Source: Paragyromitra xinjiangensis
Lineage: Eukaryota > Ascomycota > Pezizomycetes > Pezizales > Discinaceae
DNA length: 64,000 nt
Direction of reading: 5' to 3'
Assembly (NCBI GenBank): GCA_038503065.1
Contig: JBCAMK010000005.1
Location: 1,240,001 to 1,304,000, forward strand
Shown here piece by piece: positions 44,354-57,941 of this stretch. Under the pieces are notes generated by a model, which was not told where the DNA came from, made no database searches, and saw only the letters and a program-made list of their open reading frames with translations. Both the position numbers and the translations under genes were made by a program. Position 1 is the stretch's first letter; every line of letters starts with the position of its first letter.

Positions 44354-45434
44354 ATGGGTATCATTACAATTCTAATTCAGAACATTGCTCCTGTCTTGTG
44401 AGTCCTCTCTTATTCTCCCTCTCCCTTCTTTCAATAGCTCACGGACAAGCTTCGGGACCCCCTAGTCTCGTCACTAGCCCACTGACTAGTTATGCTGATC
44501 AAGTGAGTACCTTCTCTCAAAATTGTTTTTACTCTACATCGAAGTCCCGCTAACTGATCTGATGGCCTCACACAGATACGAAATATACATGTCACGAAAT
44601 CTTCCAGGGGATTCTCATTAGATGTTTGTGGACACGGGAGTGTGCTGTCCTTTAAACTTATGAATTAATGTTTTTGGCTGACTTGGTTTGGAATTCATGG
44701 ACGGCAGACTCCGCTTATCATGCTTGTGGCTTCGGTTCTCAGGTGTTTCTATTGGCTTGGTGCCCGGTTTGAGACAAGTTTGCTTCTACAAAGTATACAT
44801 ACCGCTTTATATCTTACCTGACCTTATTTTACTAGAATGAATATTGATTCTGTAGCTTTTCAGGTCTCATCATGATTGTTGTGCAACTCGTCCTCCTCAA
44901 AGTGGCTCTAGATTACCGCTCATCCAATGATGGTGGGGTCCCATTTTCAGGCTTAGCACACCACACCAAACGGCCATATAATTTCTGGCAATGGAGATCA
45001 CAGAAACCGTACGTTTCCATCCGAATAGTTGTTTTCATGTTATTTCCAAGGTTGTTGATTTCGACCCAAAAAGGTACTGGGAATTTATGGCCTACTTTAT
45101 CGCCGTTACAACCATCTTGCATCTCTTTTTTGGTTCATCGGAATTCTTTGTGGGTCTTCTTGGCTACTGTGCATTGGGAGTTGAAGCTACCCTTCCCATA
45201 CCCCAGGTCCTTGCCAATCAAAAGGCGCGATCGTGCAAGGGCTTTCGGTTGTCGGTATTACTATCATGGCTCGTGGGAGATATCATGAAAACCGCCTTTT
45301 TCTTTTCCTCGGAGCACGTTGGCCTCCAGTTCAAACTGTGTGCTGGCGTCCAATTCGCACTGGATGCTTACCTCGGTGTTCAATTTTGTATGTTTGGGAA
45401 TGAAGATTCCACCAAAGACCTCGAGATGTCATGA
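44354..45434 (+). CDS. PQ-loop repeat membrane protein (Any1/SLC66A2-like)
   Basis: Six proposed exons: 44,354-44,397, 44,478-44,502 (least certain), 44,576-44,623, 44,708-44,792, 44,864-45,008 and 45,074-45,434, giving about 235 residues. Hydrophobic helices and two PQ-type motifs are visible: SYADQIRNIHVTKSSRGFSL with its helix TPLIMLVASVLRCFYWLGA, and EATLPIPQVLANQKARSCKG with VLLSWLVGDIMKTAFFF. This matches the small eukaryotic PQLC1/SLC66A2 and yeast Any1 group, seven-helix endomembrane proteins linked to phospholipid asymmetry in the Golgi/endosome system. It is the first host gene after the repeat island. Confidence 0.75.
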
Positions 45435-45823
45435 AAAACATGAACAAGACTTACTGCTGTAAATCTGGTTCTGTTAGGTTATGATAGCCCAAAAGTCGCC
45501 TTATTTCTTGAAATATAGGTCAGTAGCTGGAGCATAGATCTACGCGAAACAATTAGTAATCTGACCAATAATGGAATTAATGCCTCGAAACCGGAATCAT
45601 GTAGGCTGTGGCTGTTTTCCGTTTGGAGTGGTAATACATCACACGGTATGATCTTTGAGACATTTTAAATTTTCTAATATATCCTAGCTAAAAATTGATA
45701 TTATGGCCGTAAATACGATTTCCCGGGAATAAAATCAGTGCCTGGGGGCAATTTAGTCTATCAACTCATTGTGTTCAGGTATTTTTCGGTAATATCCTGC
45801 CTAAGTCAAATAAAAATTTCATT

Positions 45824-47556
45824 TTACACCTTCTGTATTGTCGTATCTTTAGCCGCAACACTCCCAAAGAACTCTCTGATATCTTCCAATAATTCATCGG
45901 GTCTAGTTTCTTACTTTCAGCGCACATCTTCCAAAGCGTCGAAGTTTATAACTTACCTCTCCCAGGCAGCGAAGTGGCCCCCTGCAGAGTGCTTCCGAAA
46001 GAACTTCAAGGGGTGGATACCCGCCGCAAAATCGGCCGGGAACGAACAAAGATCTTTTGGGAAAACACTATAGCCCAAGGGAACATCACTCCACTTTGAC
46101 CTAACATCGCCGAGCTCACCGTCACTCTCTCCGTTGAGTCCTTCTTTATAGAGACGAAGCCCATGGTACGGTCCGGGTGTCCAATACAACATAAACCATG
46201 TCAGTATCTCATCATGAGTCCATGGGTACTGTAAGCATAGCAATGATCTGTTTATCAGCAATCTATTGAAGAGAACGAGAACCAATCCACTAGAGCAACA
46301 GAAACTGAACATAAAACAAACATTATCTGCCCAAGTATGAAGTTTTTCTCTTATCAATGCCAAGAGCCCAACTGGGGAATCTGTCAACCCATAGGATAGT
46401 GTCAACGGTTTCGCCCGTTCAACTACTTGGTATCCAGATTCTTCTGCAAGAAAGCATTGAGTTGAGTTGAGCTTTAGGATTTCGTCTTGGGAATAACAGC
46501 CAGGAAACTTCCCATTTGACATGACGCTGGCAATCAGTTTGATGAATTTGATGGCTGTCGTGTTAACGATGGGAGATTCACGAAAAGCATATTCACGTGA
46601 ATCGCGCGGACGCTGTGGGGGTATCGAAGTGCCAGAGTGCGGCAAATCATATAACCCCAGTCTCCACCTTGTGCAACTGATTTTGCTATCAGAGCTGACC
46701 TCGTACGTTGAACCCGAACTTAGCTCACCATAATAGTCATATCCAAGGATCTTCATCAGCTTGTCTAGAGTCTCGGCGATTTTCCTCAGCCCAAACCCAG
46801 GCTTTTTCGGAGCATCAGAGAACGCAAAGCCAGGGAGTCTTTTGACACAAGCCGCAGAGCAGAAATCAGTGGATTACCAACTCATGAGCGTAAAAAGGCC
46901 GAAGAAAGGTACCAAAAAATTGAGAACAAAACACTTACGAGGGAACAATAACATGGAAGGCTGGAACTCCTGATCCATCTGAGGGGTTTCCGAGCGGCTC
47001 TAGTAGCTTGGAAAATTCTAAAAAGTTCCCTGGCCATCCATGAATCATTAGGAGGGGTATAGCATCCTTCCTCTCGCTCCTCTTCCACAAAAAGTGTATT
47101 CTTAGAGTTCCATAGCCTTCAACTTCGATGGGAACTCTGAAATTCGGTAGTTGATTAAGCAAGGCCTCTTGCTTACGCCAATCAAAACGCTCCTGCCCTA
47201 CACAATCTCAGTGCCAAGGATCAAGATGAAGGTTCTAGAGGATGGAGGCTAATGAATGCAAACAAACAATGATCGATAAGCTCCTCTACAACTCTCTTGG
47301 GGGCCCCGTCAACCCACTCTTGGCCTTCAGCCTGCTCAAAATCCTTCGGCAAGCGCGTAAGCTCAAACTTCTGGGTTGTTAGCTCAAGATATTTGGAGGC
47401 AACCTAACGCGTTATTCAATTGGACACGGCGTGTCAGTGTCTAAAACATAAAATCGTTTAGAATGTGCTCCCGCTGATGATACTGACGTGTATTATATAC
47501 GGTTGAGGCGCCTTATTTGTCTTTGCCGGGCGCACAAGAGATGGGCTCTGCGACAT
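45824..47556 (-). CDS. Epoxide hydrolase (EHN + alpha/beta hydrolase)
   Basis: Eight exons: 47,556-47,488, 47,403-47,268, 47,197-46,939, 46,838-46,729, 46,676-46,568, 46,526-46,322, 46,228-45,956 and 45,901-45,824, 412 residues. The N-terminal EHN part (FELTRLPKDFEQAEGQEW, FDWRKQEALLNQL) precedes an alpha/beta hydrolase with the oxyanion motif HGWPG, the nucleophile Asp in QGGDWGYM, YGLTDSPVGLLALI, YPWTHDEILTWF, and the catalytic His in GGHFAAWER. These are the hallmarks of juvenile-hormone/microsomal-type epoxide hydrolases, which open epoxides to diols in detoxification or secondary metabolism. The 41 nt intron 46,567-46,527 is very short; a frameshift there is the alternative. Confidence 0.83.
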
Positions 47557-49157
47557 ATTTGGATAGAGAGGAGCAGATCTCGGCCTTGAATCCGAAATAG
47601 TGGCTGATGGTGAATTGCGGTGATGTGGTCGTGGCGCCAGAGAGCACCCTCAACGTAGGCAATTATTCACAGCATGGCATCACTGGCATCGGTAGCCTAT
47701 CTACTAATCGCCAGACAAAAATAGCATGGAGCAGGAAATCACTTGACTCCAATAACCGCATCGGGCCACGGACACAGTTGAAACCCTAATAAGTGAGAAA
47801 CTTAATATTCAATTATTTACTTGGGGGTTCATTAAATACTGGGAAATTTTGCAACAAGCCACCACCAAACATCATAATGCAACCCCAAATGAACAAAATC
47901 GACCATTCCATGGAATCTAAACAATGGTTTGTGCTTGATGACCATCAACTACCGTATATACTGGTCAAATACGACTCGGCACTACCTGCGGACTAAAGCC
48001 GATATTGAATAGGTTGGGGCTTAGTTGTGGCAGTGAGAGAGAGAGAGGTAATACCAACGTCATAAAAGTGTACTAGTAGAGAAAAACATACGAGCAGATG
48101 AGAGTTTTTCACAGAATTACAACAATTCGCCTATTCGAAATTCAAATGAGCCACAACCCACCACCTACATTGGCCTTAGCTCACCGGTAGTGCCGGGTTG
48201 TATCTGACCAGTACATACGGTATGTGTAGTTGCTAGTATCTCACTGTTGCTATAGCCGATTTGGCTGCCTTGAAGCGATTTTCGGTGGGGCGGGCCCGCT
48301 GCAACATTTCCCAGCACTTAATGAACGCCTAAGTAGGTCATCTATGTAACTTGGCCGTTACCACCCGTAGCTCAAGTTTATTCTCTTCTTCCGCTTAAGC
48401 TTAGTAAACAAGAAACATACTAGCCTACGCCAACCTATGGCATTGAGAAATTCCAATACTAAGAATCGTTTATAAGCCGCCTTTAATAAAACCTGCAGGA
48501 TAAATACCCTCTTAGGGTCCATCCTTATGTAGCTAGTTGCTAGTTATATTAAACTGATTATAAAAAAATAAAGAAGCCTACTTGATCGGTATTATTGGGC
48601 ACCAAAAGCATTTATCTAGCTACACATGTAGTATCAGATTCTAAAACACAATACCATTACATATATTCAATCTCCCTGCGCAAACCCACCAGCTACGCTC
48701 CTACTGATCCACACGGTACAAAGCAGAATATACCATAGGCGATGCGATTAGTTGTATCTATATTAGTATTAAATCAATACTTAATAATCTCAATGGTTAC
48801 TGGGCAACAAAGCAGGTAGTGTGATCTATTAGAGTTTACCTGAGTGTCATATATCAGTAGAGCGCTTCTCTACAGCAGCCCTGCAATACGGTTTAAGTCT
48901 TGCCCGTTCTTTCGTTTATATAAACTAATCGACAAAATCCGCACCCAGTTAAATAGATCCTACAGCTGTACATACAATACTTGAAAGGTATACTCATAGT
49001 AGATTCGCGCACAATTTGCAAGGCTGCCAATCAGCAATACAGCATCTTTAGTTCTATATAGCTATATAGGATAAGGAACTCAGCCCAACCCACTTCCGAG
49101 AAACCTGAACACCCAACAAATCAATAAACCTTCCAAATTACAAGTTCTTCTTAAACT
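47557..49157. other. AT-rich spacer, no gene recognised
   Basis: 1.6 kb between the start of the epoxide hydrolase and the 3' end of the Hid1 gene. Only short open frames; a GA dinucleotide run at about 48,034-48,048. It may hold decayed repeats, but I saw no element ends. Confidence 0.4.
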
Positions 49158-52100
49158 TTACACTACCGCATGCCGTTCCATGCCCTCGGTACTAGTAGTA
49201 TCACTTGCACTAGGCTGCGGCTGCAGCTGTCCTCGCCCCAAACTTACATTCCCAAGCCTCTCGATTAAACTTGTTCCAATCGCATCCACGCCTCCTCTGG
49301 GTGCTAAAAGGCTAGGACCCTCAGGTACTGTTTCTTGAACTCTAAATAGCTTAACCGCCGTTCCGTTCCACACACCAACAGTACCTTTGGATACATGCCT
49401 CTCGGACACAAAAATAAAACCCCAAAGCAATGACTCATACCAGCCCAGAGCTAGAGTACTCCATTCAAACATGTGTGTCTTGATAAGGGAAGGTTCAATC
49501 CCGTGAATCTCAGTCGTTCGGATGCGCTCAAGCATCGAAGTTGCGTTCGATTCCTGATCGCCACGGCTATTGTTGGAAAGGACAGACCTTAACTGAGGTT
49601 GAAGCTGTTGGATCAAAACAAGAATTGTATGAAGAGGCAGATGCGGGAGCCATGTTTCAATCTAGCCGGTCCTTAGCATAATATACAACCAAACGAAAAT
49701 TTTGAACTCACCCAAACTGGTGATGGAGTAAACCCAGAATTTGATGCCACAGGATTGTTGGTACTAGCGTGGCTAGCTAAGCTAGTTGTACTACCTTGTC
49801 GCTGGAATGCACCTTCAGGAAGTTTTCCTCGTGCCTTTTCAGACATTCCTCGAAGTTGTAATGGAACAGCATCTTCAATTGGCGAAGATACTGAGCCATT
49901 TCCCGATGGAAGAGCCGGCAAGACAGCTCCGAGGGGTGTAACTGATGACTGACTGCTTTGTTTGATCTCTTCATCCGAATCCTCATCGTCGTCTCCGATC
50001 TCAAACTGGCTAGGAGATGTAGGTGTTTCGGTCTCAGTCACTATCCTACGAGGTTGCACCTGCAGCTCTTCGCTAAAAGATGATTTTACGGGACTTTCGA
50101 CCCCATTCTCGGCCCGATCCTTTCGTACTTTATTTTGGCGGTCTATTTCCTCTTGCCCACTCTCTAGGGTAAAATTTCGAAGAGCATCAAATCGCTTGTG
50201 TGACCGCAGCACTGCGTACACGAAATTTGGGTTTTCTAAGGGTTATTAGAACTGCTACCAACCGTCAAGACAACAGTATTCATGCTCACCTGAATATTGA
50301 TGTTCGATGATGGAATTCATCGACTCCAGTAACGAGTGAAGTAGTGAGTGATTCGTCTCATTTGCTAGCAAAAAGCCGGGAGCTGACATTGAGACGAAAA
50401 GTTGCACAAGTTTCGCGCTGGCTGCCGATGAAAGGTTTTGTATATGTGGAGCTACATTCGCCACAATAGCTAGTAGTGCAGGGTAGACCGCCCCTAGCTT
50501 GCCCTTACTGCTAGTGATTAAGCTGTAGATAGACTGTTTCACCTGTTAGAGCTACCCCTAAGATACCCATAATCATCGAGAAACTAACAATAATCAAGTA
50601 ATCAGCGTATGTCCCGCTGAAAGACGGTATTCTGACACTAGCCGGAAGCGTATTTTGCCCTTCAAAGCGTTTATTGAGACTCTTTCCGAACTTGGGCTCT
50701 GTTGATAATGTTTGTAGTACAAACACACACATACGTACTACTCCTGACTTTGAAGGATCCAATCTATGCTCTAATGCATAGTAGATAATTAAGATAACAA
50801 AGTCATGGACGCGGTTGGTATCAATTATGAAACTGCGAAACCGCTATTTAACCGTTAGCGATCTGGTCTCCGCCCGTCGAGGACACCATACCTTATTGCA
50901 CTGCAAACTCTCCCAGAAGAGCATAATCATTTCAGGCGCCCATTTGATTGTCTTCTGACTGCCAGGGAGATATGAGGTTGTAGCTTGAATCTGGCAAGGA
51001 TTAATAGTGAGAGGAGAGAAGCACACGCCAGGGAATGATACTTACAGGCTGATTCAGTACACGTGTCATTCCATCAACTAAGAATTGAAAGTCTTGAGTC
51101 CTATGCAGTCGCCCCAAGTAATGGCGGTAGTTATTCTTCGATTGCGTCCCACCTAGAGAGCCTTCGGGCACAGGATACAAAAGCAGGGCCAATAGTAATT
51201 GTAAGCAATATGTGACGAGCACTTGTCGAGGGTCCGTGAACACCACATGGTCATACGGAACCCTCCAGCTCGCGGGATTATACTTCAAGGTCTAAAGATT
51301 CAGTTATTAACTCCAAATAGTTTCTAAGATATGCAATTTCTCACCGTGTTCAAGAGGGAACATAACGTAGAAAGCACCACCTTCTTATCACCGCAAGTGA
51401 CCATATACGTCAACGCCTTCGTCCCTTTAATCGGTAATATATCTATTTCCTGTGCGTTAGTGGGGCCAAACGCGCAGCGATTTCTCATTTACAGGTAAGG
51501 GAAAACAAACTCGCAGGCATAAATACGGCCTTCGAAGTTATAGCCAACAATAATCTCAAGATCTCGATCTTATTCGACTCAAATTCTTTGGTAGTTCCGA
51601 CGGGTGTATTACAACCAACGCCGCTTTGCCAGATTGCAAATGTAACCTTCGCTTTTGATGAGAAACTTAGTGGCAAAGAGAAGCCTGAATAGAACAATAG
51701 ATCGACTAAAGTGTCTATTAATTCTTCCATAAGTGGAGGAGCAGGTTCGAACAGTTCTCTGGCGGTAGGAGATGCCGGGACGGCCACATTCTGCGGATTA
51801 GTTTCATCGAACAGAACTTCAGTCCTTCGCCTCTGCCGAGCACCCCAAAAGAAATTATCCTGCCATCCCTCAAGTTCATCTTTCTCGTAGATAAATGGAA
51901 GAACTCTAGTTAGGATCCTAATACAATTCAAGGCATCCCTCTCCGGAGCCACCTCTGGATCTGGAAACGATGTATGGTGCCGCAATACGAATAATCTAGA
52001 TGTTACGGCCAATATCAAGGTTTCGAGGTTCTCAGGATGCGCATCGCGGGTACGACGAATATCAGCAGCAGAGAAAAGGGTAAAGACATCCTCGGCAGAT

Positions 52101-52263
52101 TCAGGGAGCTCCCAGAATGACAACCAGTAAGGATCTTTTGCGGGTATATTCTAGGTTGTGTAAGTCTCGAGGAATAGGGACAGACCAGTTGGAACCTCAC
52201 ATGTTCTTCTGCGAGGCGAAAGACGCCCTTCTTGAAAGACAGCTTGCTGTCTCCAGCGCCCAT
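49158..52263 (-). CDS. Hid1 family protein (Golgi trafficking)
   Basis: Nine exons: 52,263-52,201, 52,150-51,515, 51,449-51,345, 51,291-51,046, 50,990-50,892, 50,843-50,589, 50,542-50,290, 50,235-49,712 and 49,661-49,158, summing to 894 residues. The N-terminus MGAGDSKLSFKKGVFRLAEE is the family signature and a likely N-myristoylation site (Gly2, Ser6). Other recognisable blocks are FWELPESAEDVFTLFS, LIDTLVDLLFYSGFSLP, GTKALTYMVTCGDKKVV and NPASWRVPYDHVVF. A long acidic/Ser-rich linker lies in exon 8. Hid1 proteins act at the Golgi in secretory sorting; the fission yeast member is ftp105. The intron 51,514-51,450 uses a GC donor (GCGAGT). Confidence 0.85.
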
Positions 52264-52952
52264 GGCGAGAGTTACGGCTGATGCTCGTGAAGTTGTTTCG
52301 ATGCGGCGTAAAGCGAGGGATCTGAGCAGACGATAAGCAGGAGATAGCTACGATCCTCCGAAGGAATGTGTTTAGAGATCTTATCGAGTTTTTCACAACA
52401 GCCGATATGAACCTTGGTGGTGTTCGTGACACTGGTGGGGGTTGCACATTGGTGAGCTATGTTACCCACAGACGACCACACACCAGCATTGGTCCACACT
52501 CCCAGAACATCGTTATTGATGGGGATGAATGAATTTCGGCTAAAACTCCACCTACAATATTGATATAGAATCCATGTACAAAATATTCGCAGTCTCCCGT
52601 CTGGTAGATGAACCATGTATACGCGTGCGCTTTAGGATATTTTAGTTGATAAGGAAGAAAACATCCATAAACGTAATCTAACCATTACATATCGATGTGA
52701 AGGGGAATACATCTATACATGTATGTACCTAGTGATTACACAAATAAATCCCCGGATCTATGTACCTCTTACCAAAACCTGAGGAGAGCACGTTCTATTT
52801 GGGTTGGTATAAGGGTATAGGGCACCTAGAAGGTCAGCTAGCCAGAAACAATTCAATAGACATCATTCATTCATACCCTGTGTTGCGAACCCTATCCCCA
52901 GAAAACCTATTGATCTCTATCTAATGACCGACCAACAAAACCCTAATTTGAT
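52264..52952. other. Spacer between Hid1 and the cyclotransferase gene
   Basis: 0.69 kb, serving as the Hid1 upstream region and the 3' region of the cyclotransferase gene; both genes read leftwards. No further gene is seen. Confidence 0.4.
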
Positions 52953-53712
52953 CTAAATAGCATTCTTAATCTCCTCTTCGTTTACCTCCTTTCTAGCTTC
53001 CCTTGGCCCCGAATTTCTCTCCCAGGGTTCAATCGCGCAGAATCCATTTTGCCACCAACGGCCTCCAAGAGGGTCGGCTTCATCAAGTTCTGCAATGGCC
53101 CATCAATACCGTTCATCTCTCTACTCTCACGGATTGAAACATACCACTGTACTCTTTTGAATCGCCTACCCATCTCGAAAGTTTTGACTTTACAAATTCC
53201 TGGAAATCCCATTCTTCCTTACTAAGGTTCTCTCGCCCAGCGACGTATACATATGTCTCTGTATCGATTTCTTCGCTTTCTCCTTTGCCGTTCTCCTCGA
53301 GGATCTTGATCTTGACCTTCTTGCGTTCGTATTCATCTCCCTCAAAGATATCAAGACGCCACAGATCTCCTTCTGTGAGGCCTTCGACGTACGTTCCACG
53401 AACAGTCTTCCCGGTCTCCGGAACGATTCCAGGATAGTCCACAAAGCATACTTGATAGCGGCAATACGAGTGGAGAACTGCAGGGCGAATTCGGAGTGTG
53501 GTAATCTGCCACGGTTCCGGAGTTGTGGTACCATAGATCACGCGGGAGAGAACAGGTGAGGCCATGAGAGTGCCTACGGGGGAACAACAAAGTCAATTGG
53601 GAGCGAGTAAATGGCAAAATAGTGAAATATAGAGTACTGCGATTAGAGGAGAAAAGCCAGACATACCATAGAAAAAGGCTGAATTTTCTGGAATTTGTGG
53701 ACGAGAAGACAT
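52953..53712 (-). CDS. AIG2-like gamma-glutamylcyclotransferase-fold protein
   Basis: Three exons: 53,712-53,667, 53,573-53,145 and 53,089-52,953, 203 residues. The fold's signature appears as FFYGTLMASPVLSRV, where YGTL forms the substrate loop, followed by YQVCFVDYPGIVPE, VRGTYVEGLTEGDLWRLD and FEGDEYERKKV. The Glu of GDEYE is a candidate for the catalytic acid. The C-terminus PLGGRWWQNGF is followed by a charged tail. Proteins of this group include cyclotransferases acting on gamma-glutamyl amines or peptides, but many fungal members are untested, so the substrate is open. It shares an upstream region with Cyk3. Confidence 0.82.
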
Positions 53713-54424
53713 CTTCTTCTCTCTACAATTAGTACGTGCACTCCTTCCCAAGGTACCTTCGATTCATGGGCTAAAGGCTAGACAAGAACTCTAGCGCAAC
53801 TGCTCGAGCCAAGTATAACGCTATATTATGCGTGATTGGAGGCGCAAGCGAGTTGCTTGTCCCAAGAGCCAGGCTGTGTGTGGAAAAAGGTCTCGGAACG
53901 GGAGATGGTGGGCTATCTACCTTATCTCATTCCATTCCCCTTGCCTCGATCGCTTCCCCTGATCCCCCCCACAGTTCGCAAGGCCACTCCCCGTCATATG
54001 CACCTATGCACGTCAATCCCCAGGCAAAAGAGAGGCGACTCAATTCCCTGCCATAAGTGGAAGCTTGTTGACGCGGCGGCTGCCAGGACAACCACGCAGC
54101 CGCAACCTACTGGCTTATTCCCTGTCTCGCGCCTCCCGTGTGACCCTGACCTGGCCATGTTGTTTACTCCTACCTTCTAAACCTCCCCCCCCCAGTAATC
54201 AAACCCCCATTAACCATATCTACAATTTCTCTCCGCACACCCACGCACCCATACGCCCCCCCTCATACCCAAACCTCTTGTTAATTCGATCCTTGGTTTG
54301 CCCTTATTTCACTCATTTCGACTTTAGGTACTTTATCAAACAGACTGCGCTTTCCACAACAATCCTACACAGCTTCCAAGCGCCGCAGAGCGACCAAAAA
54401 ATTAAAAAAAATTAAAGAAAAGAC
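53713..54424. promoter_or_regulatory. Divergent promoter region between the cyclotransferase and Cyk3 genes
   Basis: 0.71 kb between two start codons on opposite strands. The half next to Cyk3 (54,180-54,420) is a C/T-rich leader with CCCCCCCCC, typical of fungal core promoters. No clear TATA box was found. Confidence 0.45.
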
Positions 54425-57400
54425 ATGCCAGGCGAAGGCCCGCCTTTACCGAACAGGTTTCCCTGCTTGTGTAAGGCAATTTACTCGTGGAGTGGAGAGG
54501 TATTTTTTTGTCGATCTATGTACCATCATCCAGCGCTCAGAACTAATGATGCTCCACACTATCTTTCTAGACGAAACGCGATCTCGGCTTCGTCGAAGGC
54601 GATCTCATCGAATGCCTAAATGCCGGTGACGGGCAATGGTGGATGGGTCGCCTGCGCCGTAATAAACAGGTTGGCCTATTCCCATCGAACTTTGTGGAGG
54701 TTTTGGACGATCCTATACCGCCTTCAAGGCCAGCATCACGAAATGGAGCTCCAAGCCCCATGTTTGGAGGCGGAGGCAACATATCGAGAGCAGTATCTCC
54801 AGCGCCCACACACTATTCTAGAGCCCCCTCCCCGCAACCACCCGTGCACCATTACCTCGATAGCCACCGATCCCGCTCCCCCATTTACCATCAAGGCTAT
54901 CACTCAAGAGCGACCTCGCCAAATCCTTATCCTCGAGCTACCTCTCCCAATCCATACGTGAGAGGTTCTTCCCCAGCTCCGTCCATGTCAAGAAGGGAAT
55001 ATATCCCGAAATCTATATCCCCAACACCTCCGTCGCATTACCACTCGAGAGCTCCTTCGCCTGCTCCATCAGCCATGCAATATCATCGTGCCACTTCCCC
55101 GAACCCATATATGGATCATAATGACCACGACGAATCCATGTCGCCCCCAGCACCACCGCCACACAGGTATCAACGTGCACCCTCGCCATTACCATCTCAG
55201 GATGGGCGGCGTACGCCAGCCCCTTCCGGAGCTCATTCTCCGTCTATGTTAGGAAATACACCAAGCCCACTACGAAACGCCATGGAAGATGTAATGGAAA
55301 GCCTACAGCACATGACAGCCCGTGACGAAAATCGTCCCAAAACCCCTGTCGACCCTTGGTCCCCCGAGGCGTTTGCGCAAAAATATCATCAATCGCCATC
55401 AGCAAGAAAGGGCTATGCTAGACCCGAAACATCGCTCGGAATTGGAGACCGAGATAATGAATATCATGATGAGGGGCACGGCATGACAGTATATCCTGAT
55501 AACCAACGGCCCCCCAATTTCAACAACTACAGTGAGAGGATGGAAGATCGCTTGAAAAGATTTCAACTTTCAAACCATCCATCTGCACGCTATAGGCCCG
55601 ACGAAGATGATGTTCCCCCTCCGCCTCCCCCGAAGAATTCAGCCTATGATAATATGCGTCCCCAGACAGGAGATCCCATGTCATTAGGGAACCGGAAATC
55701 GCTGTATGACATTAATGATCGCCGAAGCCCAGGACCAAATAAGCTAGTTCGCCCTAGACCACTTTCTAGAACAACAACAATCAAGTCCAGTGCAACATCC
55801 AACCAATCAAGCAGCACCAACGCCACGACCTCAACTGCTCTGACCAGCGCCAGTATTATGAGTGGAATAAGTGCCGGTGGATTCTCGGCAACTAGCGCAG
55901 GAAGCTTGGCTCGTAGGAAGGAGAAGGCTGTAAGTGTCGTCGTCGGAAGTGGTATCGGTGTACAAAAGCAAATCTTCGGGGGCTTAGGGAGGTCGGAAAC
56001 CCCAACTTTTAGCTCCGGAAACGGTTCAGGGTCAGGATTAGGGGCGGTGGGTCCAAATATGTTGAAAAGGGGACAAACATGGGGTGCCCCAGAAGCTACT
56101 TCCGGCACTGGTGCGCTTGGTGGATTGGCGGCACCGAAGTCGGGAGTGAAGCCGAAGAAAACTGGGTTCCTGAAGAAGATTTTGAATAGCGCAAAAACGA
56201 GTACTGCTTCCGCCAGAAGTGTGGCAACGGGAATGAGCTCGCCAGCCTCAACCTCCATACCAAAAAACATTCCTGATGGCGTCAATGCGATTTCTGGTGG
56301 GTGGACACCAGTACAACAGCAGACTCAAGATTGGGTCCAAGTTCGAAGAGATGTCAATCGATCGAATACGCTGTCAAGGAACGAACGAATAGAGAGACAA
56401 GAGAAGCAGCAATTGATGGATCAGATCGTCCTCCGGCCGGTTGACGCTTTGGATGATGATGTGGATGGCGATGAAACCGCAGATGGACGTATTGTCGAGA
56501 ATCCTGCAGACTTCGATACAGCAAATCTAGCATTAGTTGATAAGGGTGCGAGATTCATCGGCAATTTACCTCCACTCACAACTCCGGAAAGCCTGGCAGC
56601 TCATCATGTTTGCCGCCCATATCGAAACGACCTACAACGACTACGCGCTATATTTACTTGGGTCTCAGAAAAAATTGCGTGGGAGCATCCAAGTGGGCCG
56701 CTAGATGGAGAGTTGGAACGAGGAGGGCTGGATTCCAGAAGCGTTATTCAGCAAAGAAGAGGAGGCCCAGCAGAGGTAGCTGAAGTAGTTATGGGAATGT
56801 GTAACGCTGTAGGGGTACACTGTGAGATTGTCCGGGGTTATCTGAAAATCCCTGGGGAAGCCTTGGATGTGGAATCATGTCCACAGCCCAATCATTGGTG
56901 GAATGCAGTAACCGTGGATGGGGAATGGAGATTTATGGACTGTTCACTCGCCTCGCCCACAAACCCAAGACGAGTGATGTATTCATCAGCTTCTACTACA
57001 CAGGCGGAATTCTTCTACTTCTTAACCAAACCCAGTCACCTTTGCTGGACACATGTACCATTGATAGCAGAGCAGCAGCACATGGTCCCTCCGTTACCCA
57101 TGGCGATATTATTAGCACTACCATGTGCTTGCCCGCCATTTTTCAAACATGGCCTACAGATGAACAATTTTGACACCAGCCTAACCAGAATTGAGAATCT
57201 TGAGGTTGCACAAATTGAATTCACCGTTCCAATAGACGTTGAATGTGTTGCAGAAGTTGAGGTACGCGGATTTGCGGTTGATCAGGACGGCGATGTGTTC
57301 GAGAGCGGAGTGGTTGTGAAGAAGAGATCGCTTTGCCAAGTCGTCTGGGAGAATGGAATCAAAACATACAGGGTCAAAGCAGTGCTTCCTGGAGACGAAG

Positions 57401-57941
57401 GTCATGGCGTTTTGAAGATTTATGCTGGGAAAAGAGGCCTGATCGTGAGTTACGCCCCTGCAGCGCACATAGTTTTAAGCCATTAACTAATATATATTGC
57501 TATTGGTAGCATTCGATAAGGGATAATCCATACCCGTTAGCTTTTGCCTTGCCGATAATCCATACAGGCGAAAACCCTCCGTACGACTTCTTGGTTCGGC
57601 ACCCTACCCCTCACGCGCAACGGCATGATCTCTACGTGTCACAGCCCCAATGTGCGAGACTAGCGGTCAACAATACTTTTGTGTTCGCAGTACGGCAACA
57701 CCCTAGCGAAGGGCTGACAAGTGACAGCTTGAACAACGGACCGAAGCCAGCGAAACTAGCTATTCAGACGCCAAGTGGCAAGATCCTGAGATTAATGAAG
57801 AAAGCTGATAGCATGGGATCTGATAACAGTATGATCTGGGAAACTATCATAAAGTGTGGAGAACGAGGTGCATGGAGAGCCTTGGTGTTGGCGGATAGGA
57901 GTGCTAGGTGGTGCGTTTATGCTGAATGGACTGTGGTATAG
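54425..57941 (+). CDS. cyk3: Cyk3-type cytokinesis protein (SH3 + transglutaminase-like)
   Basis: Three exons: 54,425-54,499, 54,571-57,444 and 57,510-57,941, 1,126 residues. The N-terminal SH3 domain (CLCKAIYSWSGE, then LGFVEGDLIECLN, WWMGRLRRNKQVGLFPSNF) is split by the first intron. A long Pro/Ser/Arg-rich disordered region with SRAPSP-type repeats and a polyproline PPPPPPPK follows. A transglutaminase-like domain begins near FIGNLPPLTTPESL with AIFTWVSEKIAWEH. The region matching the catalytic Cys reads RRGGPAEVAEV, while NHWWNAV and RFMDCSLA keep the His and Asp, so it is probably a pseudoenzyme, as described for Cyk3. Cyk3 works at the contractile ring and septum. Confidence 0.85.

Noticed and set aside
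47607..47996. Short plus-strand frames upstream of the epoxide hydrolase
   Set aside because: Under 70 codons, unrelated to any family I recognise, and in an AT-rich spacer.
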